Shown in pieces: positions 25,994 through 34,848 of a stretch of 64,000 bases of DNA. The stretch spans positions 1 to 64,000 of the forward strand of contig CAZWBR010000019.1 in NCBI GenBank assembly GCA_964632305.1. Reading direction: 5' to 3'. The translations under genes were made by a program, and so were the position numbers. Within the stretch, counting starts at the first letter, position 1. The number at the start of each line of letters is the position of its first letter. Source of the DNA: CAZWBR01 sp964632305 (GTDB lineage Bacteria; Bacteroidota; Bacteroidia; Bacteroidales; Prolixibacteraceae). The notes under the pieces were generated by a model. That model did not search any database and was not told where the DNA came from. It saw only the letters and a program-made list of their open reading frames with translations.

Positions 25994-27346
25994 TTAATTC
26001 TTTATCGCCGATAGAATATTTTTCAGGAAACCATTATGATCGAATGATTCTTCCGAAAAGCCTAACCGGACGACAACCAATTTTCGTGAAGGAATAATAA
26101 AAATCCTTTGCCCTCTGTGTCCCTGGCAGGAAAACATATCTTTGGGTGCATCGGGCAATCCGGAAGATTGATTAAGCCAAAACTGAGCTCCATACTTACC
26201 TTCAGATGATGGGGCAATTGTTCGTGAATAGTCCACCCAACCTTTCGGTAAGATTGTATCCCCTTTCCAGACCCCATCGTAATAATAAAGCAGGCCAAAA
26301 CGTGCCCAATCACGTGCCGTGCCATATCCGTAAGAGGATCCGACAAAATTTCCGGAAGCATCTGTTTCAAACAGGAAACTGTTCATCCCAATCTTTTGAA
26401 ACAGGTATTGGTAAGGGAAAAGATGATACTGCTGGTCAATCTTAATGGTTGATCGTACAATCCCCGAAAGAATATTTGAGGTTCCGGAGGAGTATTTCCA
26501 ATCTGTTCCAGGCTTCTTGCCATAGGGCGCAGAAATCGCAGTTTGAAAAGTATTGCTTTCACGATAGAGCATTTTGGTTGCATCCGATACATCCCCATAA
26601 TTCTCATCCCATTTCAATCCACTGCTCATCTGCATCAGGTTATTCAAGGTAATATCGCGTCGTTTGTCGTTTAACCATTCAGGGACAGGTGCAAGTGAAT
26701 TTACATTCAGCTTCCCCTGTTTTACCAGAATCCCAACCATTGCATTGACTATACTTTTGTTCATCGACCAACCCCAAAGTTTGGTGTTGGCGGTAATATC
26801 ACGTTCTGTCCAGTACTTCTCGCCTACGATTACCCCATCATAGACAACAACAACAGCGGCTGTTTGTTTTGATTTATTTCCCGGCAGATCGAAAGCAAGA
26901 TTGATCGAGGAATTCAACTGTTTTTGATCGATCTCCGGGAAAACGGTATCTTTCATCCGGTCACCTTCCGGCCAAGGGCGGTTCCAGATGCCAGGAACAG
27001 GGGCAGGAAGTTGAACGCTGTTTTTCTGAAGATCTCCTATTTGCTGCTCACCAACCAAACAGCAACCATATCCCTCCCGATAAACAGCAGTTTGTCCGGC
27101 CAAACCAAAAAAAGAGGTCGTAACGGATTTATTTTGATAATCAATGGTGCTTTTGGTATATTTTACGATTGAATAGTTTAAATCAAGATCTTGGACGGAC
27201 TGTGCATCACGACCTGCAACAAATATTCCGGAAGCGAGACATTTCGCCCCGTATCCGGTAGCTATATAAAGCTTAGGATATTGAGATGCTCCAATAACGG
27301 ATAAGGTTATCACAACAATTATGGAAATTATGATTCTTTTACTCAT
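25994..27346 (-). CDS. Serine hydrolase, beta-lactamase class C type
   Basis: A 450-residue protein with an N-terminal hydrophobic segment (residues 4-20, probably a signal anchor). The catalytic SxxK is S194-M-N-K197 in WGWSMNKSIVN. The second motif is probably in KYSSGTSN (Y-x-S/N type, about residue 286), and the third region near GHRGQRIF stands in for the KTG box. Such enzymes are esterases, DD-peptidases or amidases. The real substrate is unknown. It lies alone between the deiminase and the GNAT-like gene. Confidence 0.8.
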   Translation of the reverse strand: MSKRIIISIIVVITLSVIGASQYPKLYIATGYGAKCLASGIFVAGRDAQSVQDLDLNYSIVKYTKSTIDYQNKSVTTSFFGLAGQTAVYREGYGCCLVGEQQIGDLQKNSVQLPAPVPGIWNRPWPEGDRMKDTVFPEIDQKQLNSSINLAFDLPGNKSKQTAAVVVVYDGVIVGEKYWTERDITANTKLWGWSMNKSIVNAMVGILVKQGKLNVNSLAPVPEWLNDKRRDITLNNLMQMSSGLKWDENYGDVSDATKMLYRESNTFQTAISAPYGKKPGTDWKYSSGTSNILSGIVRSTIKIDQQYHLFPYQYLFQKIGMNSFLFETDASGNFVGSSYGYGTARDWARFGLLYYYDGVWKGDTILPKGWVDYSRTIAPSSEGKYGAQFWLNQSSGLPDAPKDMFSCQGHRGQRIFIIPSRKLVVVRLGFSEESFDHNGFLKNILSAIKN

Positions 27347-27508
27347 TGTTCTATTTTAGTTTGTTCTTAAGAAACGATGAACGAAAATAGTTAAAAACTT
27401 GGGGATTTTGTCTTTAATAATGGCCAAAAACTCAAATCGAAAATTTTATAAATTCTTTTTTTCTAAATTTGGCTTGCTTGAAGAGAACCTGTAAACAGAT
27501 AATTTGGA

Positions 27509-28711
27509 ATGCATCATACAGATAAGTTTAAAATAATTCAGGTAAACGACCGTCAGACGATTACAAAATTCAATGATTTTCCCGTCTCGCTTTATCAAAA
27601 CGAAAAAAATTGGTTTCAACCGATTACGGCTGAAGTTGAAGCAATATTTGATCGTGTAAGGAACAAGCACCTGGCAAATGGTGCCATTACCCGCTGGATA
27701 TTGTTGGGACAACAAGAAATTACAGTAGGCCGTATTGCCGCATTTTTCTCTAAAGAATCAGCTCAAAGCCATGAACAGCCAACCGGAGGTATAGGCTTTT
27801 TCGATTGCATTAATGATCAGCAAGCCGCGAACATCCTTTTTGACACGGCAAAAGAATGGTTAAAATTGAATGGAATGGAGGCTATGGATGGACCTACCAA
27901 TCCAGGCATGCGTGACTCTTTTTGGGGCTGTCTGGTAGATGGATTCCATGAACCCGTCTACAATATGCCCTTTAATTATTCTTATTATCAGGAGTTATAT
28001 GAGAATTACGGATTTAAAAACTACTTCAATCAATATACTTACCGACGAGAATTGGAAGGAGGAGGGCAACTGCATCCGGTTGTTCGCCGAACAGCAGAAC
28101 GGATATTGAAAAATCCTGATTACGAATTTCGTTTAATCGAGAAAGGCAATAAGCGTTATGCCAGCGATTTCAAGATCATTTACAATAAAGCCTGGGATAG
28201 TTTTTCCGGAATCAAAGAGATTTCTGATTCCGAAGCGCTCAATTTATTGAAGGAGATGGAAACCATCCTGGACGAAAGGCTGGTCATTTATGGCTATCAT
28301 AAAGACGAACCCATCGCATTTTTTATCATGATGCCTGATATTGGACAGATTACCAGAAAATTCAAAGGGAGATGGAATATTTGGTCTAAGCTGTGTTTTA
28401 TGTGGCATTTAAAAGTCACTCATAGTGTGGACCGGGTAATTGGCCGCATTTTCGGAGTTATTCCTGAATATCAAGGGAAAGGTATTGAAGGAGCTATGGT
28501 TATCCGATTTGAGGAAGAAGTTGTAAAACCCCGATTCCCGTACAAATCATTGGAATTAAACTGGATTGGAGACTTTAATCCGGTCATGATGAAAGTGGCC
28601 GGGTTTATCGGAGGTGAGATTTACAAGACTCATGTGACTTACCGATTCATTTTCGACCGTACGAAAGAATTCATGCGAGCCCCAATGGTAAATCTGCCAG
28701 GAAAGCATTAA
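27509..28711 (+). CDS. GNAT-like acetyltransferase, 400-residue type
   Basis: A 400-residue protein with two GNAT-like modules. The first (about 55-150) includes VGRIAAFFSKE and GGIGFFDCIND, followed by DGPTNPGMRDSFWGCLVDGF, a block I associate with a Bacteroidetes family of large acetyltransferase-like proteins. The second half ends with GRIFGVIPEYQGKGIEGAMV (about 310), resembling the acetyl-CoA loop, and LELNWIGDFNPVMMKVA. The substrate is unknown. It is 9 nt upstream of mnmA, suggesting co-transcription. Confidence 0.7.
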   Translation: MHHTDKFKIIQVNDRQTITKFNDFPVSLYQNEKNWFQPITAEVEAIFDRVRNKHLANGAITRWILLGQQEITVGRIAAFFSKESAQSHEQPTGGIGFFDCINDQQAANILFDTAKEWLKLNGMEAMDGPTNPGMRDSFWGCLVDGFHEPVYNMPFNYSYYQELYENYGFKNYFNQYTYRRELEGGGQLHPVVRRTAERILKNPDYEFRLIEKGNKRYASDFKIIYNKAWDSFSGIKEISDSEALNLLKEMETILDERLVIYGYHKDEPIAFFIMMPDIGQITRKFKGRWNIWSKLCFMWHLKVTHSVDRVIGRIFGVIPEYQGKGIEGAMVIRFEEEVVKPRFPYKSLELNWIGDFNPVMMKVAGFIGGEIYKTHVTYRFIFDRTKEFMRAPMVNLPGKH

Positions 28712-28720
28712 TCATTGGTC

Positions 28721-29779
28721 ATGAATAATAAAGTTCTTTTGGCCATGAGCGGCGGCACTGATAGTTCAGTATCTGCCATATTATTAAAAGAACAGGGGTA
28801 TGAGGTCGTCGGAATTACTTTTGTAATGTCGGGAAACGAGATCGATCCTCCCTATCTCCAAAAAGCTCGCGAATTAGCCCGCAAGCTAAATATCACCCAT
28901 CATTCGTTTGATGTTCGGCCATTATTTAAAGAACAGATAATCAATTATTTTGTTGATGAGTACCTTCATGGACGAACCCCTCATCCATGTGTTCGATGCA
29001 ATAACCTGATTAAATGGCCTATCTTATTCGAACAGGCCGAAAAATTTGAATGCTTTTATATTGCTACAGGTCATTATGTTCAAATCAAACAGCATGACGG
29101 AATATTTTATATCGCCCAAGGTGTCGATCCAGACAAAGATCAATCTTTCTTTCTCTGGGGCATCCCCCAGGCTCTGCTCTGTCGGACCATTTTCCCTCTG
29201 GGCAACTATCTGAAAAATGATGTTCGCCGTCTCGCGGAGGATAGGAATTTTACTGAGGTTGCCAGGACAAGTGACAGTATGGGAATATGCTTCTTGCCAA
29301 AAGATTACCGTCCCTTTTTGAAAAAAGAACTTGAAGCCAGAAATATGGTTATAGGAAAAGGTAATTACTATGATGAGAATGGTCAGGTAATAGGTTCACA
29401 TCCTGGGTATCCCTATTTTACCATTGGGCAAAGACGAGGTTTAGGAATAAATCAGAACAGGCAACTTTACGTGACAGGCATTGATCCGGAAACGAATGCC
29501 GTGGTTCTTGGCCCGCGTGATCACTTATTGATTAACCGGATATTAGTGACCGGGTATCATTTTTCAAAAAAGGCCGGTTGTGAGTTTCCGGAATATATTG
29601 TTAGAATACGTTACCGGAAACAAGCTACTCCAGGGGTGGTAAAGATTATAGACAAGGATCAACTGATCGTTTCTTTGGCCGAGCCGGTCCACTGTGAAGC
29701 AAGTGGACAGACAGCCACTTTTTATCTGGACGATCGGGTAGCAGGAGGTGGCTGGATCGAGAAATCATGGCTCGTATAA
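28721..29779 (+). CDS. mnmA: tRNA 2-thiouridylase MnmA
   Basis: A 352-residue ATP pyrophosphatase. The PP-loop is MSGGTDSSVSA (residues 9-19, with T in place of the usual V), the catalytic Cys lies in TPHPCVRCN (about C90), and the second Cys in MGICFLP (about C190). The C-terminal beta-barrel follows. It puts sulfur on U34 of tRNA-Glu, -Gln and -Lys. The ATG at 28721 is preferred to a TTG two codons upstream. The gene follows the GNAT-like gene closely. Confidence 0.92.
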   Translation: MNNKVLLAMSGGTDSSVSAILLKEQGYEVVGITFVMSGNEIDPPYLQKARELARKLNITHHSFDVRPLFKEQIINYFVDEYLHGRTPHPCVRCNNLIKWPILFEQAEKFECFYIATGHYVQIKQHDGIFYIAQGVDPDKDQSFFLWGIPQALLCRTIFPLGNYLKNDVRRLAEDRNFTEVARTSDSMGICFLPKDYRPFLKKELEARNMVIGKGNYYDENGQVIGSHPGYPYFTIGQRRGLGINQNRQLYVTGIDPETNAVVLGPRDHLLINRILVTGYHFSKKAGCEFPEYIVRIRYRKQATPGVVKIIDKDQLIVSLAEPVHCEASGQTATFYLDDRVAGGGWIEKSWLV

Positions 29780-29797
29780 ACAAACCATTTGTTTATA
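29775..29797. terminator. Hairpin overlapping the mnmA stop codon
   Basis: TATAAACAA/TTGTTTATA with a 5-nt loop (9-bp stem). There is no long T tract, so terminator activity is uncertain. Confidence 0.35.
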
Positions 29798-29807
29798 TAA
29801 CAGATGT

Positions 29808-29822
29808 AACAGACAGTCTGTT
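29808..29822. promoter_or_regulatory. 15-bp palindrome upstream of the two-component system
   Basis: AACAGAC-A-GTCTGTT is a perfect 7-1-7 inverted repeat, 113 nt before the histidine kinase start. It may be an operator; a -7-like TAATTTTG is at 29898-29905. Confidence 0.45.
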
Positions 29823-29934
29823 TTATAAGTGCTACAATTTAACACTATCCATTCTGAAAAATTAATTATTTTCAGTTCTATCATCAGACTATTATCTTAA
29901 TTTTGTTTTAATAATCATCATCCAAATTGAATTT

Positions 29935-30897
29935 ATGCTTCTTCAATTTGCATTAGTACTGGCAATGCTCCTGCAGATATTTGCCGCGGGAATTTCGATC
30001 AAACTGACGCGTGTAACCAAATACAACGTTTCCTGGATTCTGATAAGTCTTGGTTTTATCATAATGGCAGTCAGGTGTTTTGTTGAATTTTTACCCACAA
30101 TCTCTGATTATCAGCCACAAACTTTCCGCGAAATTTTTGTTTGGCTGGGAGTAACTGTTTCCTTCTTTTTCGCAGCCGGAGTCTTCTGGATTCAAAAGAT
30201 TTTTAAGTACATGAAAAAGGTTGAAGAGGAGAAACGAGATATGGAAAAAGCCTTCCTGAATGGCATAATACAAGCTGAAGAAACCGAAAGAAAACGTTTT
30301 GCCAAGGATTTACACGATGGATTGGGCCCAATTCTCTCCACAGTCAAAATGTCGGTCTCCACTGTCTCGCGAATAGAAAAAGATGATTCAGTAAAAAAGA
30401 TCCTTCGCAATACCGATGTAGCTATTGATGAGGCAATTAAAAGCATAAGAGAAATATCCAACAATTTGAGCCCCCACATCCTTAATAATTTCGGGCTGAC
30501 TAAGGCCATGCGTAATTTTATCAACAAAATCAATCTTTCCGACACCATTCGAATTAATTTCTCAAGCAACCTTTCCAATCAAAGATTTGACAATAATATC
30601 GAAGTAGTCCTTTACCGGGTCCTGTGCGAGTTAATTAACAACACCATCAAGCATGCCCAGGCAAAGTCGATCGATATTGTGTTAAAAATGGCTGAAGAAC
30701 GGATCTTTTGCTTTTATCATGACGATGGAATAGGTTTTAACCCGGATGAGTTACAGGTGATTAATCAATCGGGAATGGGCTATTCAAATATGGTTAGCCG
30801 CATCAATTCCCTGAATGGTCATTTTGATATTTCTTCGGAAATTGGAGAAGGTACCACGGCCAAGTTCTCTATCCCATTATATACTAACAAGATATAG
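29935..30897 (+). CDS. Sensor histidine kinase (HisKA_3, NarX/DegS type)
   Basis: A 320-residue kinase. Hydrophobic segments near residues 3-20, 33-50 and 70-88 place the N-terminus in the membrane with little or no periplasmic sensor domain. The H-box is RKRFAKDLHDGLGP with phospho-His H127. The HATPase domain has NNTIKHAQA (N box) and a G box with GIGFNP and GMGYSNM. Such a short input suggests an intramembrane or redox signal. It is 2 nt from its response regulator and directly upstream of the Hdr-like operon. Confidence 0.92.
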   Translation: MLLQFALVLAMLLQIFAAGISIKLTRVTKYNVSWILISLGFIIMAVRCFVEFLPTISDYQPQTFREIFVWLGVTVSFFFAAGVFWIQKIFKYMKKVEEEKRDMEKAFLNGIIQAEETERKRFAKDLHDGLGPILSTVKMSVSTVSRIEKDDSVKKILRNTDVAIDEAIKSIREISNNLSPHILNNFGLTKAMRNFINKINLSDTIRINFSSNLSNQRFDNNIEVVLYRVLCELINNTIKHAQAKSIDIVLKMAEERIFCFYHDDGIGFNPDELQVINQSGMGYSNMVSRINSLNGHFDISSEIGEGTTAKFSIPLYTNKI

Positions 30898-30899
30898 TA

Positions 30900-31535
30900 A
30901 TGAAAATATTATTGGTCGATGACCATACCTTATTCAGGAACGGATTAAAGATGTTGCTGGCCACTATCCCGGATTATGAAGTTGCGGGAGAAGCTTCCAA
31001 TGGACGTGAGTTTCTGGAACTTGTTAAGAAAGAGCATTATGATATTGTCTTTCTCGATATCGAAATGCCTGAAATTAATGGAATTGAAGCTGCAAAAATT
31101 GCCACCACCTTAGATCCCGATCTGAAAATAATTACCTTGTCCATGTACGGGGATGAAGAATATTATGATCAAATGATAGAAGCGGGAGCAAAAGGTTTTC
31201 TTCTTAAAAATACGGATTTGCAGGAAGTAAAGACGGCGATAGAAGTCATCATCAATGGCGGCTCCTACTTCTCACAGGAATTAATGCAAAACCTACTGAA
31301 GAACCTGAAATTTGCAAAAGAGCAAAAAGAGATTGGTTGCGAATTTTCTGAACGTGAAATTGAGATCCTGTTATTAATCTGCGAAGGACTTTCCAATCAG
31401 GAGATTGGCGATCGTCTTTTTATCAGCAAAAGAACCGTTGAAAAGCACAGGGCTAATATTCTCACAAAATCCAACTGTAGAAATACAGCCGGACTAGTGA
31501 TTTACGCTATTAAAAATCAGTTTATTGTACCCTAA
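30900..31535 (+). CDS. NarL/FixJ-family response regulator
   Basis: A 211-residue regulator. The receiver has acidic DD at 7-8, phospho-acceptor D53 in VFLDIEMP and Lys about K99 in GFLLKNTD. The C-terminal LuxR HTH (about 145-211) contains SEREIEILLLICEGLSNQEI and SKRTVEKHRANIL. It pairs with the kinase 2 nt upstream. Its position 140 nt ahead of the Hdr-like operon makes that operon a likely target. Confidence 0.94.
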   Translation: MKILLVDDHTLFRNGLKMLLATIPDYEVAGEASNGREFLELVKKEHYDIVFLDIEMPEINGIEAAKIATTLDPDLKIITLSMYGDEEYYDQMIEAGAKGFLLKNTDLQEVKTAIEVIINGGSYFSQELMQNLLKNLKFAKEQKEIGCEFSEREIEILLLICEGLSNQEIGDRLFISKRTVEKHRANILTKSNCRNTAGLVIYAIKNQFIVP

Positions 31536-31610
31536 ACATATCCTGATTCCAACTAAATATAAGTATTAATACCCATGTAGAAATGAGATAAATACTGTTT
31601 TTATCGAACA

Positions 31611-31674
31611 ATTCAATGAATAGTTTTACTAATTGAAAAATTGTTGATTCTGCATTAGTAAACTATTGTTGAAT
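31611..31674. promoter_or_regulatory. Long inverted repeat at the start of the Hdr-like operon
   Basis: Left arm 31611-31633 and right arm 31654-31674 are complementary over about 21 bp with a few bulges, around a 20-nt loop. The core is AATAGTTT(T)ACTAAT pairing with ATTAGTAAACTATT. The right arm ends just before the start codon at 31676. It could be an operator for the response regulator or an RNA hairpin covering the ribosome entry site. Confidence 0.6.
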
Positions 31675-31675
31675 A

Positions 31676-32389
31676 ATGGGTAAGTTATTAGATCAGCTAA
31701 ATAAAGATATTCGATTTATCGAAGGGCTAAAGGCTTGCATGAATTGCGGGGTTTGCACGGCAATTTGTCCTGCTGCCGAGTTCTATCAGTATGATCCCCG
31801 GATTATTTGTGATACCGTGCAAAGTGGTGATGATGAGCTGATCGAGGCGCTTCTTCGCAGCGATACGATCTGGTATTGCGGGGAATGTTTGTCCTGTAAA
31901 ACGCGCTGTCCGCGCGGTAATACTCCGGGATTTGTTATAATGGCTCTTCGTAAACTTTCTCAACAGTTAGGTTATTTTACGGATTCAGAGAAAGGACGTC
32001 AACAGTTTGCCATTAAACGTGTCGTTGGTCAAAGTATCCTTTCGACAGGCTATTGCGTCCATCCCGATGTAGTCACTCCGCAAAATCATCCTGAACAGGG
32101 TCCTGTATGGGAATGGGTATGTAATAATCTACCAGAGGTTATGGAAAAAACAGGCGCCAATTATAAACAACCTGGCGCCGGAGGTCTGAGAACCATTGCC
32201 CCCGAAGTGATGGATGAATTAAATAAAATATTCGAGGTGACCGGCGGGATAGAAATGCTGGAAACAATTGAAAGTTACTCTCAGCATAAAGCGGCTGAGA
32301 TGAACTTGGATGCCTCTCAGAATGGCAGCGACAACGAATATTTTGCTGCAACTTATTCCGAAAACAGCGGCAACCACAATCACAAATAG
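31676..32389 (+). CDS. Heterodisulfide reductase subunit C-like ferredoxin
   Basis: A 237-residue protein with two [4Fe-4S] motifs: C21-x2-C24-x2-C27-x3-C31 (ACMNCGVCTAICP) and a second set in WYCGECLSCKTRCPRG (about 66-80). This is the HdrC-like pattern. The last ~80 residues are low-complexity and lack a fold I recognise. HdrC proteins pass electrons between HdrA and HdrB. It is the first gene of the five-gene cluster, with 12 nt to the next. Confidence 0.85.
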   Translation: MGKLLDQLNKDIRFIEGLKACMNCGVCTAICPAAEFYQYDPRIICDTVQSGDDELIEALLRSDTIWYCGECLSCKTRCPRGNTPGFVIMALRKLSQQLGYFTDSEKGRQQFAIKRVVGQSILSTGYCVHPDVVTPQNHPEQGPVWEWVCNNLPEVMEKTGANYKQPGAGGLRTIAPEVMDELNKIFEVTGGIEMLETIESYSQHKAAEMNLDASQNGSDNEYFAATYSENSGNHNHK

Positions 32390-32401
32390 TATAATCATAA
32401 A

Positions 32402-33478
32402 GTGTTAACTGTGAAAGAGTCAGGTAAAAAAAGGATTTGGGCCGATTACCAGAAAGAAATTGCTGATGACCATTATTTCTATGTAAGGAGTTGTATTCGG
32501 CAAACATTTTTCCCCGGATCGGAGACTGCTTTTTTGAAAATACTACGAAACGATCTGTCTAAAGATGTTTTTGAAGATGCTCGTCAGACAACCTGTACAG
32601 GGATTGGATATCACTCGGACATTGTTCCGTTTGAAACCATAATGACAGTGGTTGCGAGGCATTTTTCCTTAATGACTGAAGCCGGATATAAAAATTTTGT
32701 CCCTTCCTGCGTCACCTCTTTCGGAATCTATACCGAGATCCTTGATACATGGAAACACTTCCCCGAAACAGAAGAAAAGACACGCGACTATTTATGGAAA
32801 GCTACGCGCAGGGAATTTAAGGTACCTGAAAATTTAGCCCACACCTCTGATGTCATTTTTAAGTTTAAAAATAATATCGCTGATTTATCCAAATACAGGC
32901 TGGTCAATACTAAAACAGGGGAACCCTTAAAAGTCGTTGAACATATTGGTTGTCATTATGCCAAGATGTTTCCGACAAGCGGTGTTGGCGGGGCTGAATT
33001 CCCGGCAGTATTATCAGGGATGATCGAATCCTGGGGAGGTAATGTTATTGATTATCCCGAACGCCGTCATTGCTGCGGTTTTGGATTCCGGCAATATTTA
33101 GTTAAAGCCAACCGGGGATATTCATTATCCAATTCCAAAAAGAAATTTGAGTCGATGCAACCCTATAAACCAGATTTTATCGTTGCCAATTGCCCGGGAT
33201 GCGCTATGTTCCTTGATCGTTGGCAATATACTATTGCTGAAATGGAAGGGGTCACCTATGACAACAACGGGATGGGTATTCCAGTCTTGACATATGAAGA
33301 GATGGCTGGTCTCCTCCTGGGTTATTCGCCCTGGGATCTTGGGTTACAAATGCATCAAATCTCAGTTGATCCGTTATTGGACAAATTAGGGATCTCTTAC
33401 AATAAAAGTGAAAAATTCAAGGGAGCTAAAGGTCAGGATCTAGGCGAACCACAAAAACCTCATTTCTTAATCGTATGA
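32402..33478 (+). CDS. Heterodisulfide reductase subunit B-like (CCG domain) protein
   Basis: A 358-residue protein starting with GTG (32402; a second GTG is at 32411). The C-terminal CCG domain is complete: C-x39-CC-x38-C-x2-C, from HIGCHYAK through RRHCCGFGF to ANCPGCAMF. It binds a noncubane iron-sulfur cluster in true HdrB. The N-terminal half has only scattered Cys (TTCTGIGYHS, FVPSCVTSFG) where the first CCG domain is degenerate. It overlaps the next gene by 4 nt. Confidence 0.83.
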   Translation: MLTVKESGKKRIWADYQKEIADDHYFYVRSCIRQTFFPGSETAFLKILRNDLSKDVFEDARQTTCTGIGYHSDIVPFETIMTVVARHFSLMTEAGYKNFVPSCVTSFGIYTEILDTWKHFPETEEKTRDYLWKATRREFKVPENLAHTSDVIFKFKNNIADLSKYRLVNTKTGEPLKVVEHIGCHYAKMFPTSGVGGAEFPAVLSGMIESWGGNVIDYPERRHCCGFGFRQYLVKANRGYSLSNSKKKFESMQPYKPDFIVANCPGCAMFLDRWQYTIAEMEGVTYDNNGMGIPVLTYEEMAGLLLGYSPWDLGLQMHQISVDPLLDKLGISYNKSEKFKGAKGQDLGEPQKPHFLIV

Positions 33479-34512
33479 GCCACAGAAAAAATATAGTAAT
33501 TATTGGAGGTGGTCCAGCCGGGTTGGAAGCTGCATCTTATTTGGGGCACTCCGAACATCAGGTTATCTTACTGGAAAAAGAGAATCAAATAGGCGGAAAG
33601 CTGAATAAATGGCATAATCTCTTTCCCGATTTATCTCCTGCTGCAAATGTATTGAACCATCTCAACAGAGAAGTGGAATCAACCAATATTGAAATCCGCA
33701 CCAACACAGAGGCCAAATCCCTGGAAAAAAACAACGGGACTTATCGGATCAGGCTCTCTGACAACAAAACTTTAGATGCTGATGCTGTATTAATCTCCTC
33801 CGGTTTTAACCTTTTTAATGCTGAAAGAAAAGAAGAATATGGGTACGGCATCTATAAACATGTGATGACCTCTGCAGAATTGGAAGAGAACCTTTCCTCA
33901 GGGAAAGAAATACCTGCCCTGAAAGGAAAGAAAAATGCAAGGGTTGGCTTTATTCACTGCGTAGGTTCAAGAGATAAGAAATGCGGTAACATCCATTGTT
34001 CAAAAGTTTGCTGCATCACCGGCGTGAAACAGGCCATCGAAATTAAACAACTATATCCCAATTTTCAGGTGTTTAATTTTTATATGGACATGCGTATGTA
34101 CGGCCAAAAGTTTGAAGAGCTCTATCTCGAAGCACAACAAACATATGGAGTTACATTCATCCGTGGACGGGTATCAGAAATAGCTGAAAACATCGACGAT
34201 ACACTTCAGATTAAAGCTGAAGACACATTATCGGGTCGCCCGATCAAAATGAATTTCGACTTAGTCGTTCTTCTGATTGGCATAGAGCCTGCTCCTGCCA
34301 CGGCCACGCTTGCGGCTTCGTTAAATCTGACTGTAAACAGTTCGGGGTTTCTTTCAGCAAAAAACGCCCATTATCACCCGCAGGAAACGGAATTACCCGG
34401 AATTTTTATTGCCGGCGCTTGTCGTGAACCGCTCTCAATCCAGGAGACCTTAACTGATGCCAGGGCAGCTTCTTCAAGATTATTGTCTTATTTGGAACTA
34501 GAAAAGAAATAA
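33475..34512 (+). CDS. HdrA-like FAD-dependent oxidoreductase (short form)
   Basis: A 345-residue protein. The dinucleotide-binding loop is VIIGGGPAGLEAASY (about 8-22). A Cys group characteristic of HdrA follows, IHCVGSRDKKCGNIHCSKVC (about 160-180), which in HdrA holds a [4Fe-4S] cluster. Canonical HdrA is about 650 residues with extra ferredoxin domains; these are missing. The short form matches HdrA of sulfur-oxidising sHdr systems. It is the likely FAD centre, with the neighbouring HdrC and HdrB proteins as partners. Confidence 0.83.
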   Translation: MSHRKNIVIIGGGPAGLEAASYLGHSEHQVILLEKENQIGGKLNKWHNLFPDLSPAANVLNHLNREVESTNIEIRTNTEAKSLEKNNGTYRIRLSDNKTLDADAVLISSGFNLFNAERKEEYGYGIYKHVMTSAELEENLSSGKEIPALKGKKNARVGFIHCVGSRDKKCGNIHCSKVCCITGVKQAIEIKQLYPNFQVFNFYMDMRMYGQKFEELYLEAQQTYGVTFIRGRVSEIAENIDDTLQIKAEDTLSGRPIKMNFDLVVLLIGIEPAPATATLAASLNLTVNSSGFLSAKNAHYHPQETELPGIFIAGACREPLSIQETLTDARAASSRLLSYLELEKK

Positions 34513-34524
34513 AAGGATAAATAA

Positions 34525-34848
34525 ATGATAGATTGGGGATTTTCAATATTAAAGGGGGGGCATATCGATTTTGATAAAAATGATTTTTCGCTGGCCGATA
34601 AATTAAAGACAGTTGAACCATCATTTTTATGGTGTATCGGTTGTGGAAGCTGCACTGCTACCTGTACCGCCGCACAATTCACCAACTTTAATCCAAGAAA
34701 AGTCAATCTTCTGATTCAGCGTGGTGAAACGAACGGTTTAGCCACGGAAATTTCCAAATGTATGTTATGCGGTAAATGCCAGTTAGTCTGTCCGCGTAAT
34801 GTCAATACAAGAAATGTTATTCAGAATCTGAAACGATTAATGTTATGA
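34525..34848 (+). CDS. Second HdrC-like ferredoxin
   Basis: A 107-residue protein with two [4Fe-4S] motifs, CIGCGSCTATC and CMLCGKCQLVCP, both C-x2-C-x2-C-x3-C. It carries no other domain. Its stop codon overlaps the start of the following membrane protein (ATGATGA), so translation is coupled. It probably links HdrA to the terminal membrane subunit. Confidence 0.83.
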   Translation: MIDWGFSILKGGHIDFDKNDFSLADKLKTVEPSFLWCIGCGSCTATCTAAQFTNFNPRKVNLLIQRGETNGLATEISKCMLCGKCQLVCPRNVNTRNVIQNLKRLML

